Shown here in pieces: positions 18,608-28,111 of a stretch of DNA of 64,000 nucleotides. The notes below the pieces were generated by a model, which saw only the letters and a program-made list of their open reading frames with translations, searched no databases and was not told the DNA's origin. Every line of letters begins with the position of its first letter. Positions within the stretch are counted from its first letter, which is position 1. Source of the stretch: Rhizobium sp. BG4 (GTDB lineage: Bacteria > Pseudomonadota > Alphaproteobacteria > Rhizobiales > Rhizobiaceae); assembly GCF_016864575.1 (NCBI RefSeq), contig NZ_CP044125.1, positions 372,001 to 436,000 of the forward strand. The letters run 5' to 3'. The translations under genes were made by a program, and so were the position numbers.

Positions 18608-19417
18608 TCAGCCGTAACGACCGGTGATATAGTCCTCGGTGCGCTTGTTCTTCGGTGCCTGGAAGATCTGCGAGGTCGGGCCGTATTCGACGAGTTCGCC
18701 GAGATACATGAAGGCTGTGTTGTCGGAGATGCGGCTCGCCTGCTGCATGTTGTGCGTGACGATGACGATGGTGAAATCGGTCTTCAGCTGCGACACCAGT
18801 TCCTCGACCTTGGCGGTAGAGATCGGGTCGAGCGCCGAGGTCGGCTCGTCGAGCAGCAGCACTTCCGGGCGAAGGGCGACGGCGCGGGCGATGCAGAGAC
18901 GCTGCTGCTGGCCGCCGGAAAGGCCGAGGCCGCTGCCCTTCAGCTTGTCCTTCACTTCGTCCCAGAGGGCTGCCTGGCGCAGCGCCTGCTCGACGCGGAC
19001 GTCCATGTCGGCCCTGCCGAGGCGTTCGTGGTGGCGGATGCCGTAGGCGATGTTGTCGTAGATCGACATCGGGAACGGCACCGGCTTCTGGAACACCATG
19101 CCGACGCGGGCGCGCAGCTCGTTCATCGAATAGCGCGGGTCGAGGATGTTCTCGCCGTCGAGCTTGACCGTGCCGGTGGCGCGCATCTTCGGATAGAGCA
19201 TGTAGATGCGGTTGAGGATGCGCAGCAGCGTGGACTTGCCGCAGCCGGAGGGGCCGATCAGCGCCGAGACCTGACGTTCGGGGAAATTGAGGCTGACGCT
19301 GCGGATGGCATGGGCATCGCCGTAGTAGAAGTTGACGTCTTCAAGGGTGAGCTTGTCGTTAGCCATCGGCGTCGCGGTCCTGCGGGTGTCTAATGTGGAG
19401 GAAGATTGCAGCATCAT
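18608..19417 (-). CDS. pstB: phosphate ABC transporter ATP-binding protein PstB
   Basis: A 269-residue ATPase. I chose the ATG at 19417 because it overlaps the pstA stop as ATGA and has AAAGGTGG three bases upstream; an alternative start lies at 19366. Walker A is [11 protein letters not shown], the ABC signature is [14 protein letters not shown] and Walker B is [12 protein letters not shown]. The PstB-specific [20 protein letters not shown] is present. It energises high-affinity phosphate uptake with PstSCA. It is the last gene of pstSCAB here; neither phoU nor phoB follows. Confidence 0.97.
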   Translation of the reverse strand: MMLQSSSTLDTRRTATPMANDKLTLEDVNFYYGDAHAIRSVSLNFPERQVSALIGPSGCGKSTLLRILNRIYMLYPKMRATGTVKLDGENILDPRYSMNELRARVGMVFQKPVPFPMSIYDNIAYGIRHHERLGRADMDVRVEQALRQAALWDEVKDKLKGSGLGLSGGQQQRLCIARAVALRPEVLLLDEPTSALDPISTAKVEELVSQLKTDFTIVIVTHNMQQASRISDNTAFMYLGELVEYGPTSQIFQAPKNKRTEDYITGRYG

Positions 19418-20265
19418 TTGCCACCTTTGCGGTTCAGAACGGCGCGGGAACCCACGCTGAGCAGCAGCACGATTGCGGTCATGACGAAGGCGCCGGCCCA
19501 GGCGAGCACATGCCATTCGTCATAGGGGCTCATCGCATATTGGAAGATGACGACCGGGATGTTGGCCATCGGCTCGGACATGTCCGTGCTCCAATACTGG
19601 TTGTTGAGCGCGGTGAAGAGCAGCGGTGCCGTCTCGCCGGAGATGCGGGCGACAGCGAGCAGGATGCCGGTCAGAATACCGGCGGACGCTGCGCGATAGA
19701 GCACGGCGACGGTGACCTTCCAGCGCGGAATGCCGAGCGAGAGTGCAGCCTCGCGCATGACGTCTGGCACCAGCCGCAGCATCTCGTCGGTGGTACGCAC
19801 GACCACCGGCAGGAAGATGAAGGCGAGCGCGATGCCGCCGGCATAGCCGGAAAAGTGGCCGGTCTGGCGCACGACGAGCTCGTAGACGAACAGGCCGATG
19901 ATGATCGACGGCGCCGACAGCAGGATGTCGTTCATGAAGCGGATGATATCGCCGATCTTCTTGCCGCGGCTGAATTCGGCGAGATATGTGCCGGCCAGCA
20001 CGCCGACCGGCGTGCCGATGATGACAGCGAGAACCACCATCATCAGGCTGCCCATGAAGGCATTGGCAAGACCGCCGTCTTCGCCCGGCGGCGGGGTCAT
20101 TTCGGTGATGAGCTTCGGGCTCAGCGCCGAGAGGCCGTTGATCAGCGTCGTCCAGAGGATCCAGATCAGGAAGATGAGGCCGAGGCCGGTGGCGGCGACG
20201 CAAAGCGTCAGCGCGATGGCGCTCTTGATCTGGCGGCTGCGATAAAGGGAGGAGGAAACGCTCAT
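19414..20265 (-). CDS. pstA: phosphate ABC transporter permease PstA
   Basis: A 283-residue inner-membrane permease with about six transmembrane helices. The coupling-loop EAA region is [28 protein letters not shown] (only its core is needed to recognise the family), and the [14 protein letters not shown] segment is typical of PstA. Its stop overlaps the pstB start by 4 bases, and only one base separates its start from the pstC stop. Translation of pstC, pstA and pstB is therefore probably coupled. Confidence 0.96.
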   Translation of the reverse strand: MSVSSSLYRSRQIKSAIALTLCVAATGLGLIFLIWILWTTLINGLSALSPKLITEMTPPPGEDGGLANAFMGSLMMVVLAVIIGTPVGVLAGTYLAEFSRGKKIGDIIRFMNDILLSAPSIIIGLFVYELVVRQTGHFSGYAGGIALAFIFLPVVVRTTDEMLRLVPDVMREAALSLGIPRWKVTVAVLYRAASAGILTGILLAVARISGETAPLLFTALNNQYWSTDMSEPMANIPVVIFQYAMSPYDEWHVLAWAGAFVMTAIVLLLSVGSRAVLNRKGGK

Positions 20266-20266
20266 G

Positions 20267-21244
20267 TTACTCGCCTCTCTGCTTTGCCATGCGCAGCAGC
20301 ATCAGCTTTGCAGCCGCAAGGACGATGAAGGTGACGACAAAGAGGATGAAGCCAAGCGCGATCAGCGACGACAGATAGATGTCGGTATCGGCTTCGGTGA
20401 ATTCGTTGGCGATGGCGGCGGCGATCGAGTTGCCGGGCTCCATCAGCGAGATCGCGATGTTGTGCGTATTGCCGAGCACGAAGGTGACGGCCATGGTTTC
20501 GCCGAGCGCACGGCCGAGGCCAAGGAAGATGCCGCCGACGACGGCGGTGCGGGTGTGCGGGATGACGATATCGCGCACCACTTCCCAGCGGGTCGAACCC
20601 AGCGCATAGGCCGATTCCTTCAGCTGCGCGGGTACGACGAGGAAGACGTCGCGCATGACCGAAGAAATATAGGGAATGATCATGATCGCCAGCACGATGC
20701 CTGACGTCAGCATGCCGATACCCATCGGAGCGCCGGAGAACAGCAGACCGATGCCGGGGATCGGCCCAAGCCAGTCGATCAGCGCCGGCTGGACATAATC
20801 GGACATGAAGGGGGCGAAGGTGAAAAGGCCCCACATGCCGTAGATGATCGAGGGAATGCCGGCGAGCAGCTCGATGGCGCCGCCGATCGGTCCGCGCAGC
20901 CAGCGCGGCGCGACTTCGGTGACGAAGACGGCAATGCCAAGGCTGATGGGAACGCCGATCAGCATCGCCAGCGCAGAGGTGACCAGCGTGCCGTAAATCG
21001 GCACCAGACCGGCAAAGTGCTGGGCGACGGGATCCCATTCGGTGCCGGTGATGAAACCGAAGCCGAAGGTGCGGAAGGCCAGAAGCCCGCCCCATGCCAT
21101 GGAGATTGCAGCGGCCAGAAGGGCTGCGAGAACGAATAGGCCGCAGCCCATCACGATCCAGAAGAAAATGCGGTCGCCGGTGGCGCCATCGCGGCGCTTC
21201 ACCTCCGGCCCAACGGCCGGCAGCGATGCCAGTGCTTCGCTCAT
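20267..21244 (-). CDS. pstC: phosphate ABC transporter permease PstC
   Basis: A 325-residue permease. After a cytoplasmic N-terminus of about 25 residues comes the first helix (IFFWIVMGCGLFVLAALLAA). GFITGTEWDPVAQHFAGLVPIYGTL is the conserved PstC periplasmic segment. The EAA loop region reads ESAYALGSTRWEVVRDIV, and ALGETMAVTFVLGN follows. It forms the membrane channel with PstA. The 84-base gap to pstS holds no terminator that I can recognise. Confidence 0.96.
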   Translation of the reverse strand: MSEALASLPAVGPEVKRRDGATGDRIFFWIVMGCGLFVLAALLAAAISMAWGGLLAFRTFGFGFITGTEWDPVAQHFAGLVPIYGTLVTSALAMLIGVPISLGIAVFVTEVAPRWLRGPIGGAIELLAGIPSIIYGMWGLFTFAPFMSDYVQPALIDWLGPIPGIGLLFSGAPMGIGMLTSGIVLAIMIIPYISSVMRDVFLVVPAQLKESAYALGSTRWEVVRDIVIPHTRTAVVGGIFLGLGRALGETMAVTFVLGNTHNIAISLMEPGNSIAAAIANEFTEADTDIYLSSLIALGFILFVVTFIVLAAAKLMLLRMAKQRGE

Positions 21245-21328
21245 ATCTATACTCGACTTGCTTTTGAGGGGGCTTCAAAGCAATCGGGGCAGAGAGAAAC
21301 GCTCCCTGCCCCGGCATTCACGGAGGAC

Positions 21329-22351
21329 TTAGCCCTTGAAGGACGCGGTCCAGTAATCTTCGATCTGCTTGACCAGGCTGGCCGGCAGCGGAACGTAGTC
21401 GAGGGAAGAGGCTTCCTTCTGACCGTTCTCAAGCGCCCACTTGAAGAAGGCGAAGGCGGCCTTGGAGCGCTCGGCGTCCTTCGGCTGCTTGTACATGATC
21501 GCCCAGGTGGTTGCGGTGATCGGCCAGGCCTTTTCGCCCGGAGCGTTGGTCATGATCAGGTAGAAGTCCTGAGCCTTGCCCCATTCGGCGCTGGCAGCAG
21601 CAGCCGAGAAGCTGTCTGCATTCGGCTTCGGATACTGGCCGGCAGCGTTCTCCACGAGAACGTAGGGCAGCTTGTTCTGCAGGGCGTAGGCGTATTCGAC
21701 GTAGCCGATCGAATCCTTGACGCGGGTGACGTAGGCAGCAACGCCTTCGTTGCCCTTGCCGCCGATACCGACCGGCCAGTTGACGGCGGTGCCTTCACCG
21801 ACCTTGGACTTCCAGTCCGGGTTGACCTTGGAGAAGAAGTTCGTCCAGTTGAACGAGGTGCCCGAGCCGTCCGAGCGGTGAACGACGGCGATCTGGCTGT
21901 CGGGCAGCTTGAGGCCCGGGTTCAGGTCGGCGATGGCCTTGTCATTCCACTTGGTGACGTTGCCGAGGTAGATGTCGGCGAGAACCTTGCCCGAGAGCTT
22001 GAGTTCGCCGGACTTGATGCCCTTGACGTTGATGACGGGAACGATGCCGCCGACGACGACCGGGAACTCGCCGAAGCCACCGGCCGAAAGGTCTTCAGGC
22101 TTCATCGGAGCGTCGGAAGCGCCGAAATCGACCGTTGCAGCCTTGATCTGGGCGATACCGCCGCCCGAGCCGATCGACTGGTAGTTCAGCTTGTCGCCGG
22201 TCTGCTTGTTGTAGTCCGCAGACCACTTGGACAGAACCGGATAGACGAAGGTCGAACCAGCGCCGGTGATGTCGGCGGCAGAAGCGGAGACTGCGAAAGC
22301 CGCAGCCAGGCCGGCGCCGAGGCAGGCCGAAAGAAGTTTCTTGGTGAGCAT
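21329..22351 (-). CDS. pstS: phosphate-binding periplasmic protein PstS
   Basis: A 340-residue exported binding protein. The ATG at 22351 gives a standard signal peptide (MLTKKLLSACLGAGLAAAFA) ending ASAAD. Phosphate-contact segments are visible: DITGAGSTFVYPVLSKW, QSIGSGGGIAQIKA, VDFGASDAPM and VVHRSDGSGTSFNWTNF. It delivers phosphate to PstCA. A three-repeat PHO box lies 115 bases upstream, so the operon is expected to be induced by PhoB during phosphate limitation. Confidence 0.97.
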   Translation of the reverse strand: MLTKKLLSACLGAGLAAAFAVSASAADITGAGSTFVYPVLSKWSADYNKQTGDKLNYQSIGSGGGIAQIKAATVDFGASDAPMKPEDLSAGGFGEFPVVVGGIVPVINVKGIKSGELKLSGKVLADIYLGNVTKWNDKAIADLNPGLKLPDSQIAVVHRSDGSGTSFNWTNFFSKVNPDWKSKVGEGTAVNWPVGIGGKGNEGVAAYVTRVKDSIGYVEYAYALQNKLPYVLVENAAGQYPKPNADSFSAAAASAEWGKAQDFYLIMTNAPGEKAWPITATTWAIMYKQPKDAERSKAAFAFFKWALENGQKEASSLDYVPLPASLVKQIEDYWTASFKG

Positions 22352-22465
22352 TATGGTCTCTTCCCTGAATGGAACGAACAATCGACGAGACCGGCGCCAT
22401 GGAGGGGGTATCCATTGGCAAGGGCGCTGAAATTTCCCGTCGCAAAGGCGGGCTAGGCGCTGCAC

Positions 22466-22494
22466 ATTACAGTTTGATGACAGTTCTGCGACAG
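22466..22494 (-). promoter_or_regulatory. PHO box upstream of pstSCAB
   Basis: On the minus strand three 7-base repeats are spaced by 4 bases: CTGTCGC (22494-22488), CTGTCAT (22483-22477) and CTGTAAT (22472-22466). This is the PhoB binding pattern (CTGTCAT-N4 repeats), giving room for more than one PhoB dimer. Confidence 0.9.
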
Positions 22495-22594
22495 TTCGGA
22501 GTCAGCCTGTCAGGACACACACGGCGTGCAAAGATGTTCGATCACTAAATCAAGGATTTAGCCGTTAAAGCCATGTAAACATTACAAAAAGTTA

Positions 22595-22629
22595 ATGTCC
22601 GGCTGCGTTGGTTTGACGCAGCCGGACAT
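22595..22629 (-). terminator. terminator of the SDR gene
   Basis: Perfect 14-bp arms (ATGTCCGGCTGCGT and its complement) with a 7-base loop. On the minus strand it is followed by TAACTTTTTG. It begins 12 bases after the SDR stop codon and insulates pstS from the neighbouring gene. Confidence 0.9.
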
Positions 22630-22640
22630 ATCGGATGCCG

Positions 22641-23438
22641 TCAGGCGACGCCGTAGCGGGCTGCCGGCTTGTCATGAGAGAGGTTCGGAGCAAGTGCTGC
22701 GCGCGCCGCGTCAAACGCATTCCAGTCAGCAGCATCGGGCAGTGACGGGATCGTGACTAGCTCACCCCGGTCGAAGCCGGCAAGCGATGCCTCGACCATA
22801 TCGCCGGCATCCATCACCATCGACGGCGGCAGCTGCTCAAGCGAGCGGCCGCTGCGCTCGAAGATTTCGGTGCGCGTCAAGCCGGGCAGAACGGCCTGTA
22901 CCTTGACGCCTTTGCCCGCAATCTCGGCATTGATCGCCTGCGTCAGATTGAGAACGAAGGCCTTGGTGCCGCTGTAGACGCCGTTGAAGCGCTCGGCGAG
23001 CAAGGCCACGACCGATGCGATGTTGATGATGCCGCCCCTGCCCCGCGCCGCGAAGGTCTGGGCTGCAGCAATGCCGAGACGGTTCACGGCGACGACATTG
23101 AGCTCGATCATCGTCTCAAGATAGTCGATGTCATCTTCGAGCAGCGTTCCCCGTGCGCCGATCCCGGCATTGTTGACAAGGAGAGTGATCGACGCATCCT
23201 CGCGCAACCGCTTCTCGACCTTGCGCACATCGTCGCGGCTGGTCAGGTCGGCAGCAAGCACTTCGGCCTCGATCCCATGCTCCGCCTTCAGCTTCCCAGC
23301 AAGCGCGGAGAGCCGGCCGGCATCGCGCGCGACGAGCAGCAGATCATAGCCGCGCTTGGCGAGGCGATCGGCATAAGTGGCGCCGATGCCAGAAGACGCT
23401 CCCGTGATGAGAGCGGTACCGAGAGAAGAGCGGGACAT
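22641..23438 (-). CDS. short-chain dehydrogenase/reductase
   Basis: A 265-residue SDR. I chose the ATG at 23438, which has AAGGATT upstream and gives the normal start of the Rossmann fold: ALITGASSGIGATYADRLA, the TGxxxGxG cofactor motif. The NNAG motif is LLVNNAGIGARG, and the catalytic Ser-Tyr-Lys are in IINIASVVAL and NGVYSGTKAFVLN. It belongs to the classical DltE-like NADP-dependent group. The substrate is unknown. It is divergent from a MarR gene with a palindromic operator between them. Confidence 0.9.
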   Translation of the reverse strand: MSRSSLGTALITGASSGIGATYADRLAKRGYDLLLVARDAGRLSALAGKLKAEHGIEAEVLAADLTSRDDVRKVEKRLREDASITLLVNNAGIGARGTLLEDDIDYLETMIELNVVAVNRLGIAAAQTFAARGRGGIINIASVVALLAERFNGVYSGTKAFVLNLTQAINAEIAGKGVKVQAVLPGLTRTEIFERSGRSLEQLPPSMVMDAGDMVEASLAGFDRGELVTIPSLPDAADWNAFDAARAALAPNLSHDKPAARYGVA

Positions 23439-23464
23439 GAGGCAATCCTTTCCATCATTGGATT

Positions 23465-23482
23465 TAGTGGTATATGCCACTA
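23465..23482. promoter_or_regulatory. putative MarR operator between SDR and MarR genes
   Basis: The 18-bp palindrome TAGTGG-TATATG-CCACTA is perfect in its arms and lies between the two divergent starts, overlapping an AT-rich promoter-like region. MarR dimers usually bind 16-20-bp palindromes of this kind and repress both directions. Confidence 0.6.
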
Positions 23483-23587
23483 TATTGAGACGAGACGGAT
23501 TATCCGCAAGAGCAGCCGCGAGATTTTTTAACGCCGATGTTGACGGCAGAGGGCCGAAGCGCGGATACCGGCGCAAGGAGAATGGCG

Positions 23588-24049
23588 ATGAGTGATCAGA
23601 ACACGCGTTTCGAGAGCTGGCAGGTCTGCAGCAACAGCGCGATCCGCCGTGCCACGCGCCAGCTCGGCCAGCTCTTCGACGAGGTGCTGGCGCCGAGCGG
23701 CCTGAAGGGTACGCAGCATACGCTGCTGACGCAGATCCATATGAGCGGCAATCCCTCGCTGAAATTCCTGGCCGACAGCATGGTCATGGACCTTTCGGCG
23801 CTCGGCCATACGCTGAAGCCGCTGATCCGCGACGGCCTGGTGGAACTCGTGCCCGACACGAAGGACCGGCGCGTCAAGCGCGTGACGCTGACCGCTTCTG
23901 GCCTCGCAAAATGGGAAGAAGCCCACCGCCTCTGGCAGGACGCCCGCCAGCGCTTCGACCATAACTTTGGCCCCGAAGCTGCCCAGGAACTGCGCAACGC
24001 CCTCAATCTGATCTCGTCCGATACTTTCGCGGACAGTTTCCGGCAGTGA
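23588..24049 (+). CDS. MarR family transcriptional regulator
   Basis: A 153-residue winged-helix regulator. The ATG at 23588 is preferred because AAGGAG lies 7 bases upstream; a second ATG lies at 23582. The helix-turn-helix region reads HTLLTQIHMSGNPSLKFLADSMVMD (core SLKFLADSMVMDLSALGHTL), and the wing has LVELVPDTKDRRVKRVTLT, the DxRxxR pattern of MarR. It probably represses itself and the divergent SDR gene in response to a small ligand. It converges with the gene at 24053, leaving 3 bases between stop codons. Confidence 0.88.
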   Translation: MSDQNTRFESWQVCSNSAIRRATRQLGQLFDEVLAPSGLKGTQHTLLTQIHMSGNPSLKFLADSMVMDLSALGHTLKPLIRDGLVELVPDTKDRRVKRVTLTASGLAKWEEAHRLWQDARQRFDHNFGPEAAQELRNALNLISSDTFADSFRQ

Positions 24050-24052
24050 GGG

Positions 24053-24949
24053 TTAGAGCCAGGTGTAGCCGCCCCGGCTCTGGGGACTGCAAGTGATCTC
24101 CGGACGGGAGGATATGTCCGGACTGTTGAAGCGGCTCTCCCGCTTGAAGGTCCAGCTGCCGTAGGACCAGTTGAGGACCCTGCGCCCGTCGGGATCATCG
24201 ATGACCAGAATGGCATGGTTGCGAAGATATAGCGCTCCCCCACCATGCTGCGTTACCGGCTGTTCGCGCAATGTCAGTATCGACAGGTCAAGAGTATTGC
24301 GGACAGGCTCCCCGCCGGACTGAATGCAGTAAGAACGGCCTGCGGCAATTTCGACCGCTGACCGGTGCACTGCGGCTGCGGTGCCCGCGGTAACGAGGCC
24401 GATCGTCACGAAAGCCAGAAAGCCGACGGCGCAGATCCGTTTGAGAAACGCATCCGGCCACGCGAGCCTTCGATAAGCGGCAGCGCAGGCCAGCGCTATC
24501 GCGGCAACCATAGTGATGGCGATCATACCTGACATGCGCGCCAGCAGGCCGAACCAGATCAGGAATATCGCCGGCAAAATCGCAGCAAAGAGAATGGCCG
24601 CCAGCCAATCGCTTGCATTGGAATACCGCGTGAGCGCGGCCTCGCCTGCAGAGTAAGCAGACCTCACGGAACCGGACCGGGTTTTGCGGGCGGCGACAGC
24701 ACGGACAGCGAGCGGAACGGAAAAGACCAGCAGCGATGCGGATGTCAGAACAATCGCCAAAGCGACATCGAGGCCCATCCGGTCATCGAAACGCGAGGCT
24801 GTCCAGACCCGGTAGTTCACGCAGGCAAGAACGACAGCCAGCAGCCAGAAGACCTTCTCCCAATGGCGATCGAGGCGTAGGGCGAGCCATCCCAGCGCCG
24901 CCAAAGGCACGACTGCGACGATCAGGGAGAAGGCAAGGACCGCAATCAT
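24053..24949 (-). CDS. hypothetical multi-pass membrane protein
   Basis: A 298-residue protein that I do not recognise. At least six hydrophobic segments occupy the first 200 residues (for example VLAFSLIVAVVPLAALGWLA and WLAAILFAAILPAIFLIWFG). A soluble C-terminal part of about 90 residues, probably periplasmic, contains CIQSGGEPVRNTLDLS and a final CSPQSRGGYTWL, so it has two cysteines that might pair. Start choice is uncertain between TTG 24955 and ATG 24949. It is followed upstream on the same strand by a cupin gene with a 12-base gap, so the two may be co-transcribed. Confidence 0.6.
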   Translation of the reverse strand: MIAVLAFSLIVAVVPLAALGWLALRLDRHWEKVFWLLAVVLACVNYRVWTASRFDDRMGLDVALAIVLTSASLLVFSVPLAVRAVAARKTRSGSVRSAYSAGEAALTRYSNASDWLAAILFAAILPAIFLIWFGLLARMSGMIAITMVAAIALACAAAYRRLAWPDAFLKRICAVGFLAFVTIGLVTAGTAAAVHRSAVEIAAGRSYCIQSGGEPVRNTLDLSILTLREQPVTQHGGGALYLRNHAILVIDDPDGRRVLNWSYGSWTFKRESRFNSPDISSRPEITCSPQSRGGYTWL

Positions 24950-24961
24950 CCGCAACGACGC

Positions 24962-25306
24962 CTACAGCCGGATCACGTAATCCTTGCGAGTCGTTTCAAT
25001 GACTTCCCAGGTTCCCTTGAAGCCGGGTCTGAGGATCATGCGGTCACCGGCCTTGAGGTGAACGGCGGCGCCGCCGTCTTCGGTGACGATCGAGTGGCCG
25101 GAGAGGACGTTGAAATATTCCCATTCGTCGTAGGAAATGCGCCACTTGCCGGGTGTCGCCTCCCAGATGCCGGCGTAGAGGCCGCCTTCGGCTTCCTCGA
25201 AATTCCAGGTGCGGAACTGCGGATCGCCGGCGAGGATGCGGTCCGCATCGGGAGCACCGGCCTCCGGTTCGACGGCGTCGATATCGAAAACGAACTGGTT
25301 CGGCAT
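24962..25306 (-). CDS. cupin domain protein (DUF861/EutQ-like)
   Basis: A 114-residue single cupin. GGLYAGIWEATPGKWRISYD and EWEYFNVLSGHSIVTEDGG match the DUF861/EutQ-like cupin_3 pattern, followed by HLKAGDRMILRPGFKGTWEV at the C-terminus. This subgroup usually lacks the full metal-binding histidine set, which is also the case here. The function is unknown. It lies 8 bases downstream of the lysE-type gene on the same strand, which suggests a shared transcript. Confidence 0.8.
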   Translation of the reverse strand: MPNQFVFDIDAVEPEAGAPDADRILAGDPQFRTWNFEEAEGGLYAGIWEATPGKWRISYDEWEYFNVLSGHSIVTEDGGAAVHLKAGDRMILRPGFKGTWEVIETTRKDYVIRL

Positions 25307-25314
25307 AGGGCCTC

Positions 25315-25932
25315 CTAGCGGGCGGATGTGAGGAGCTTCATGCCGAAGCCCATGAAGATGACGCCGGCCATGGCATCGATGACGCGGCGGCCGCGGGCAT
25401 AGGCACCGGCAACGGCCGGATTGCGCAGGATCGTCAGCACCAGCGTGTACCAGAGCGACGAGACCAGGACCATGGTGGCGACGGCAAGCGCGCCGTGCAT
25501 CCAGGAGTGATCGGCCGGCAACGTCGCGGCGAATAGACTGGCGACGAAGAAGGCGGATTTCGGATTGGCGAGATTGGTGGCGAGGCCGGACCAGAAAGCC
25601 TGCTTCGGGCTGATTGCGGGGCGCAGCACGGGTTCGCCCGGCAGCGCGCCGTGCCGGTAGGTGCGCCAGAGCAGCTTGGCGCCGAGCCAGAGAAGATAGG
25701 CGCCACCGGCGATCTTCAGGAAGAGATAGGCGAAGGGGGCGGCCGCAAATAGCGCGCTGATGCCGAGCCAGCCCGCCAGTCCCCAGCAGAAGGTGCCGAG
25801 AATGACGCCCGCGATCACCGCGACCGCAGCGCGCGCAGAGCCTTCGAGCGCCGTGCGCACCACGAGGAAGAAATTCGGGCCGGGCGTGATGGCGGCAACG
25901 GCCCAGATGGCGGCAACGGAGAGAAGAAGCAT
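25315..25932 (-). CDS. LysE/RhtB family amino-acid exporter
   Basis: A 205-residue inner-membrane protein with about six hydrophobic helices. The N-terminal family signature is visible in AAITPGPNFFLVVRTALEGS, and the conserved GAAYLLWLGAKL-type segment appears as GGAYLLWLGAKLLW. AFWSGLATNLANPKSAFFVAS is the characteristic third block. Family members export lysine, threonine or homoserine lactone. The exact substrate is not predictable, and no LysG-type regulator is adjacent. Confidence 0.88.
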   Translation of the reverse strand: MLLLSVAAIWAVAAITPGPNFFLVVRTALEGSARAAVAVIAGVILGTFCWGLAGWLGISALFAAAPFAYLFLKIAGGAYLLWLGAKLLWRTYRHGALPGEPVLRPAISPKQAFWSGLATNLANPKSAFFVASLFAATLPADHSWMHGALAVATMVLVSSLWYTLVLTILRNPAVAGAYARGRRVIDAMAGVIFMGFGMKLLTSAR

Positions 25933-26011
25933 GGGGCTGCGGACTCGCGAGAATGGATTTCGAGCGCGAGCTTAGAGGCTTTGCATCCGGCGGCCAAGGC
26001 CGTGGGCGGCG

Positions 26012-28015
26012 CTATTCCAGCCCGACGCGCTTTGCTCCATCTCGAAAGGGTGCCTGATCGGCCGGGGCCAGATGGAAGGCGATGAAGAAATCGTCCATGC
26101 GATAGCCGGGATATCGCTGGTTCAGTGCCGCGACATGCGCCCGCCCCTCATCGAGCCGGCCGGCGATCGCAAGGCAGAACGCGGCGATCGCCATGATATG
26201 GGCATGCGCATTCGGGCGGGCCGCCGCCCTCGCCGCCCAATCGGCTGCCTCGTCGAAACGGCCGAGGCGCACCAGCGCGATCGCCCGGCTGGCCAATATG
26301 CCGAAGAGCATCGGATCGAAGGGGCTGAGCGATTGCGACTGGTCGGCTGCGGCCAGCGCCGACAGCGGATCGCCGGATTGGCATTGAACGAAGGCCAGCG
26401 AATAATGCGCGATCGCAAAGCTCGGGCTGAGATCGACGGCCTGCTGCAGCTCGGCGACCGATTGATCATGCTGCTTGCGCAGGAAATGTGCCCGGCCGAG
26501 GGAGAGATGGGCGGCCGGATCGCGGTCGTCGGCCATGAGACCCTGATTGGCGGCGCGATAGGCGAGCTCGGTTTCCGCGTCGCGGTCCGCCCAATGCTGG
26601 AAGGCGCTCTGAAAGTGGGTGAAGGAAAGCCCGGCATAAGCGCGTGCGAATGTCGGATCGAGGCTGATCGCCGTTTCGAAGAAATTCCGTGCCTGGTCGT
26701 TATCACCCTTGGTGAAGCGAAACATGTGCCAGAGACCGCGGTGATGCGCCTCCCAGGCATCCAGCGAATTGGGCGGCTTCAGGATGGCGCGGTTGCGTTC
26801 CAGCGTCTCCACCTCGCGCTCGATCGAGGCGACGACGCGGGTGCCGATCTCTTCCAGCAAGGTCAGCGTTTCCGCCGCGTTCTGATCGAGGCTGTCGGCC
26901 CAGACGATGGTGTTGGTCCGCGCCTCCGTCAGCTCTAGCCGGACGATAAGGCGGGTTGCGATGCGCTCGAAGGTGCCGTTGACGACGTAATCGACATCGA
27001 GTGCGGCGGCGATCTCGCCGGGAGAGCGCGGCCGCTCCCTCAGCGCAAACATCGTGCCCTGGGCGATCACCCGCAGCGTGCGCAGCTTCGAGAGCCGGGT
27101 GATGATGTCATAGACCAGCGCATCCGCCGTGCCGCCGGGGATCGCCAGGGCCGACATATCGTTGAAGGGCATGACGGCGATCGAGGCGCGGCGGGCGCCG
27201 CTCTTGGCCGGCTCCGGCGGTTGCGGCTCGGCGGGCTGTGCAGCTGCTGAAGTTCTCGCACTTCGGGCGCCTTCCCAGGTCCGGCGCAGCGAACCGGCAT
27301 CGAGCCCTTCAGCGGCGAAGGCTCTGGCCGCAGCCTTCATATGCTCCTCCGCCTCGCGGACGCGGCCCTCCGAGGCGAGTGTCGCCAGCAGCAGTTCATG
27401 CGGTTTCAGATCGAAAGGGGCGATCTCGATCCAGCGGTCGAGATAGGGAAGCCGTTCGCTGGCATCGAGCCGATCGGCGATGGCTGCGAGGATTTCCGCC
27501 TGGATTTCACGGAAGCGGCGGCGTTGGGAAACCAGCCATGTCTCGAAGGCCGGATGGCGCTCGATGACGAGGCCATCGAGGAACTCGCCGGATGACCGGT
27601 CCGCAAGCCGGCGCAGCCGCTCCTGCGGCAGGCCGCCCAGTCCCTCGCGGCAAGCGGCAGTGGCCTCGACGGCATCGATGGCGCAACCGGCAAGATCGAG
27701 TGCGACGGTATCGCCATGGGCGATGATGCGCTCGCCGATCAGCGAGCGGATCCGGCTGAGGCACCAGCGCAATTCGCCGCGCGGATCGTCTGCCACGTCC
27801 CAGAGGAGATCGCAGAGCTGCGCCCTGCCCTGCGGATAGGGAGCAAGGATCAGATAGGCGAGCAGCGCCCGCACCTTGCGCGATCCCGGCAGCTTCAGTT
27901 CCGCTCCCTCACGGCGGATGACCATCGGCCCGAGGAGGCAGATTTCGAGCGGCGGCCGCTGCTGGTCCGCCGTTTCCACGGTCGTTCCCACGCCTGATGA
28001 CACGGCGCCCCCCAT
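26012..28015 (-). CDS. SARP-like transcriptional regulator with TolB-like and TPR domains
   Basis: A 667-residue cytoplasmic regulator. Residues ~20-110 form a winged-helix/OmpR-type DNA-binding domain (LEICLLGPMVIRREG, PGSRKVRALLAYLILAP). Residues ~110-250 form a bacterial transcriptional activation domain. From ~280 comes a TolB-like N-terminal segment (ASIAVMPFNDMSALAIPGGT), and from ~430 to the end tetratricopeptide repeats. This domain order is known in rhizobial AfsR/SARP-like regulators, often annotated with adenylate-cyclase-like names although no cyclase domain is visible here. It is divergent from a methyltransferase gene, which is a plausible target. Confidence 0.82.
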   Translation of the reverse strand: MGGAVSSGVGTTVETADQQRPPLEICLLGPMVIRREGAELKLPGSRKVRALLAYLILAPYPQGRAQLCDLLWDVADDPRGELRWCLSRIRSLIGERIIAHGDTVALDLAGCAIDAVEATAACREGLGGLPQERLRRLADRSSGEFLDGLVIERHPAFETWLVSQRRRFREIQAEILAAIADRLDASERLPYLDRWIEIAPFDLKPHELLLATLASEGRVREAEEHMKAAARAFAAEGLDAGSLRRTWEGARSARTSAAAQPAEPQPPEPAKSGARRASIAVMPFNDMSALAIPGGTADALVYDIITRLSKLRTLRVIAQGTMFALRERPRSPGEIAAALDVDYVVNGTFERIATRLIVRLELTEARTNTIVWADSLDQNAAETLTLLEEIGTRVVASIEREVETLERNRAILKPPNSLDAWEAHHRGLWHMFRFTKGDNDQARNFFETAISLDPTFARAYAGLSFTHFQSAFQHWADRDAETELAYRAANQGLMADDRDPAAHLSLGRAHFLRKQHDQSVAELQQAVDLSPSFAIAHYSLAFVQCQSGDPLSALAAADQSQSLSPFDPMLFGILASRAIALVRLGRFDEAADWAARAAARPNAHAHIMAIAAFCLAIAGRLDEGRAHVAALNQRYPGYRMDDFFIAFHLAPADQAPFRDGAKRVGLE

Positions 28016-28111
28016 GGCCTGCGCCTATACCAGAGCCGTTCGAAGCGGCAGCATCTGTTCACCGGGCGGCCGCTCTTTCACGCTCAACCAATGTGACCCA
28101 GGGAGGTCCAA

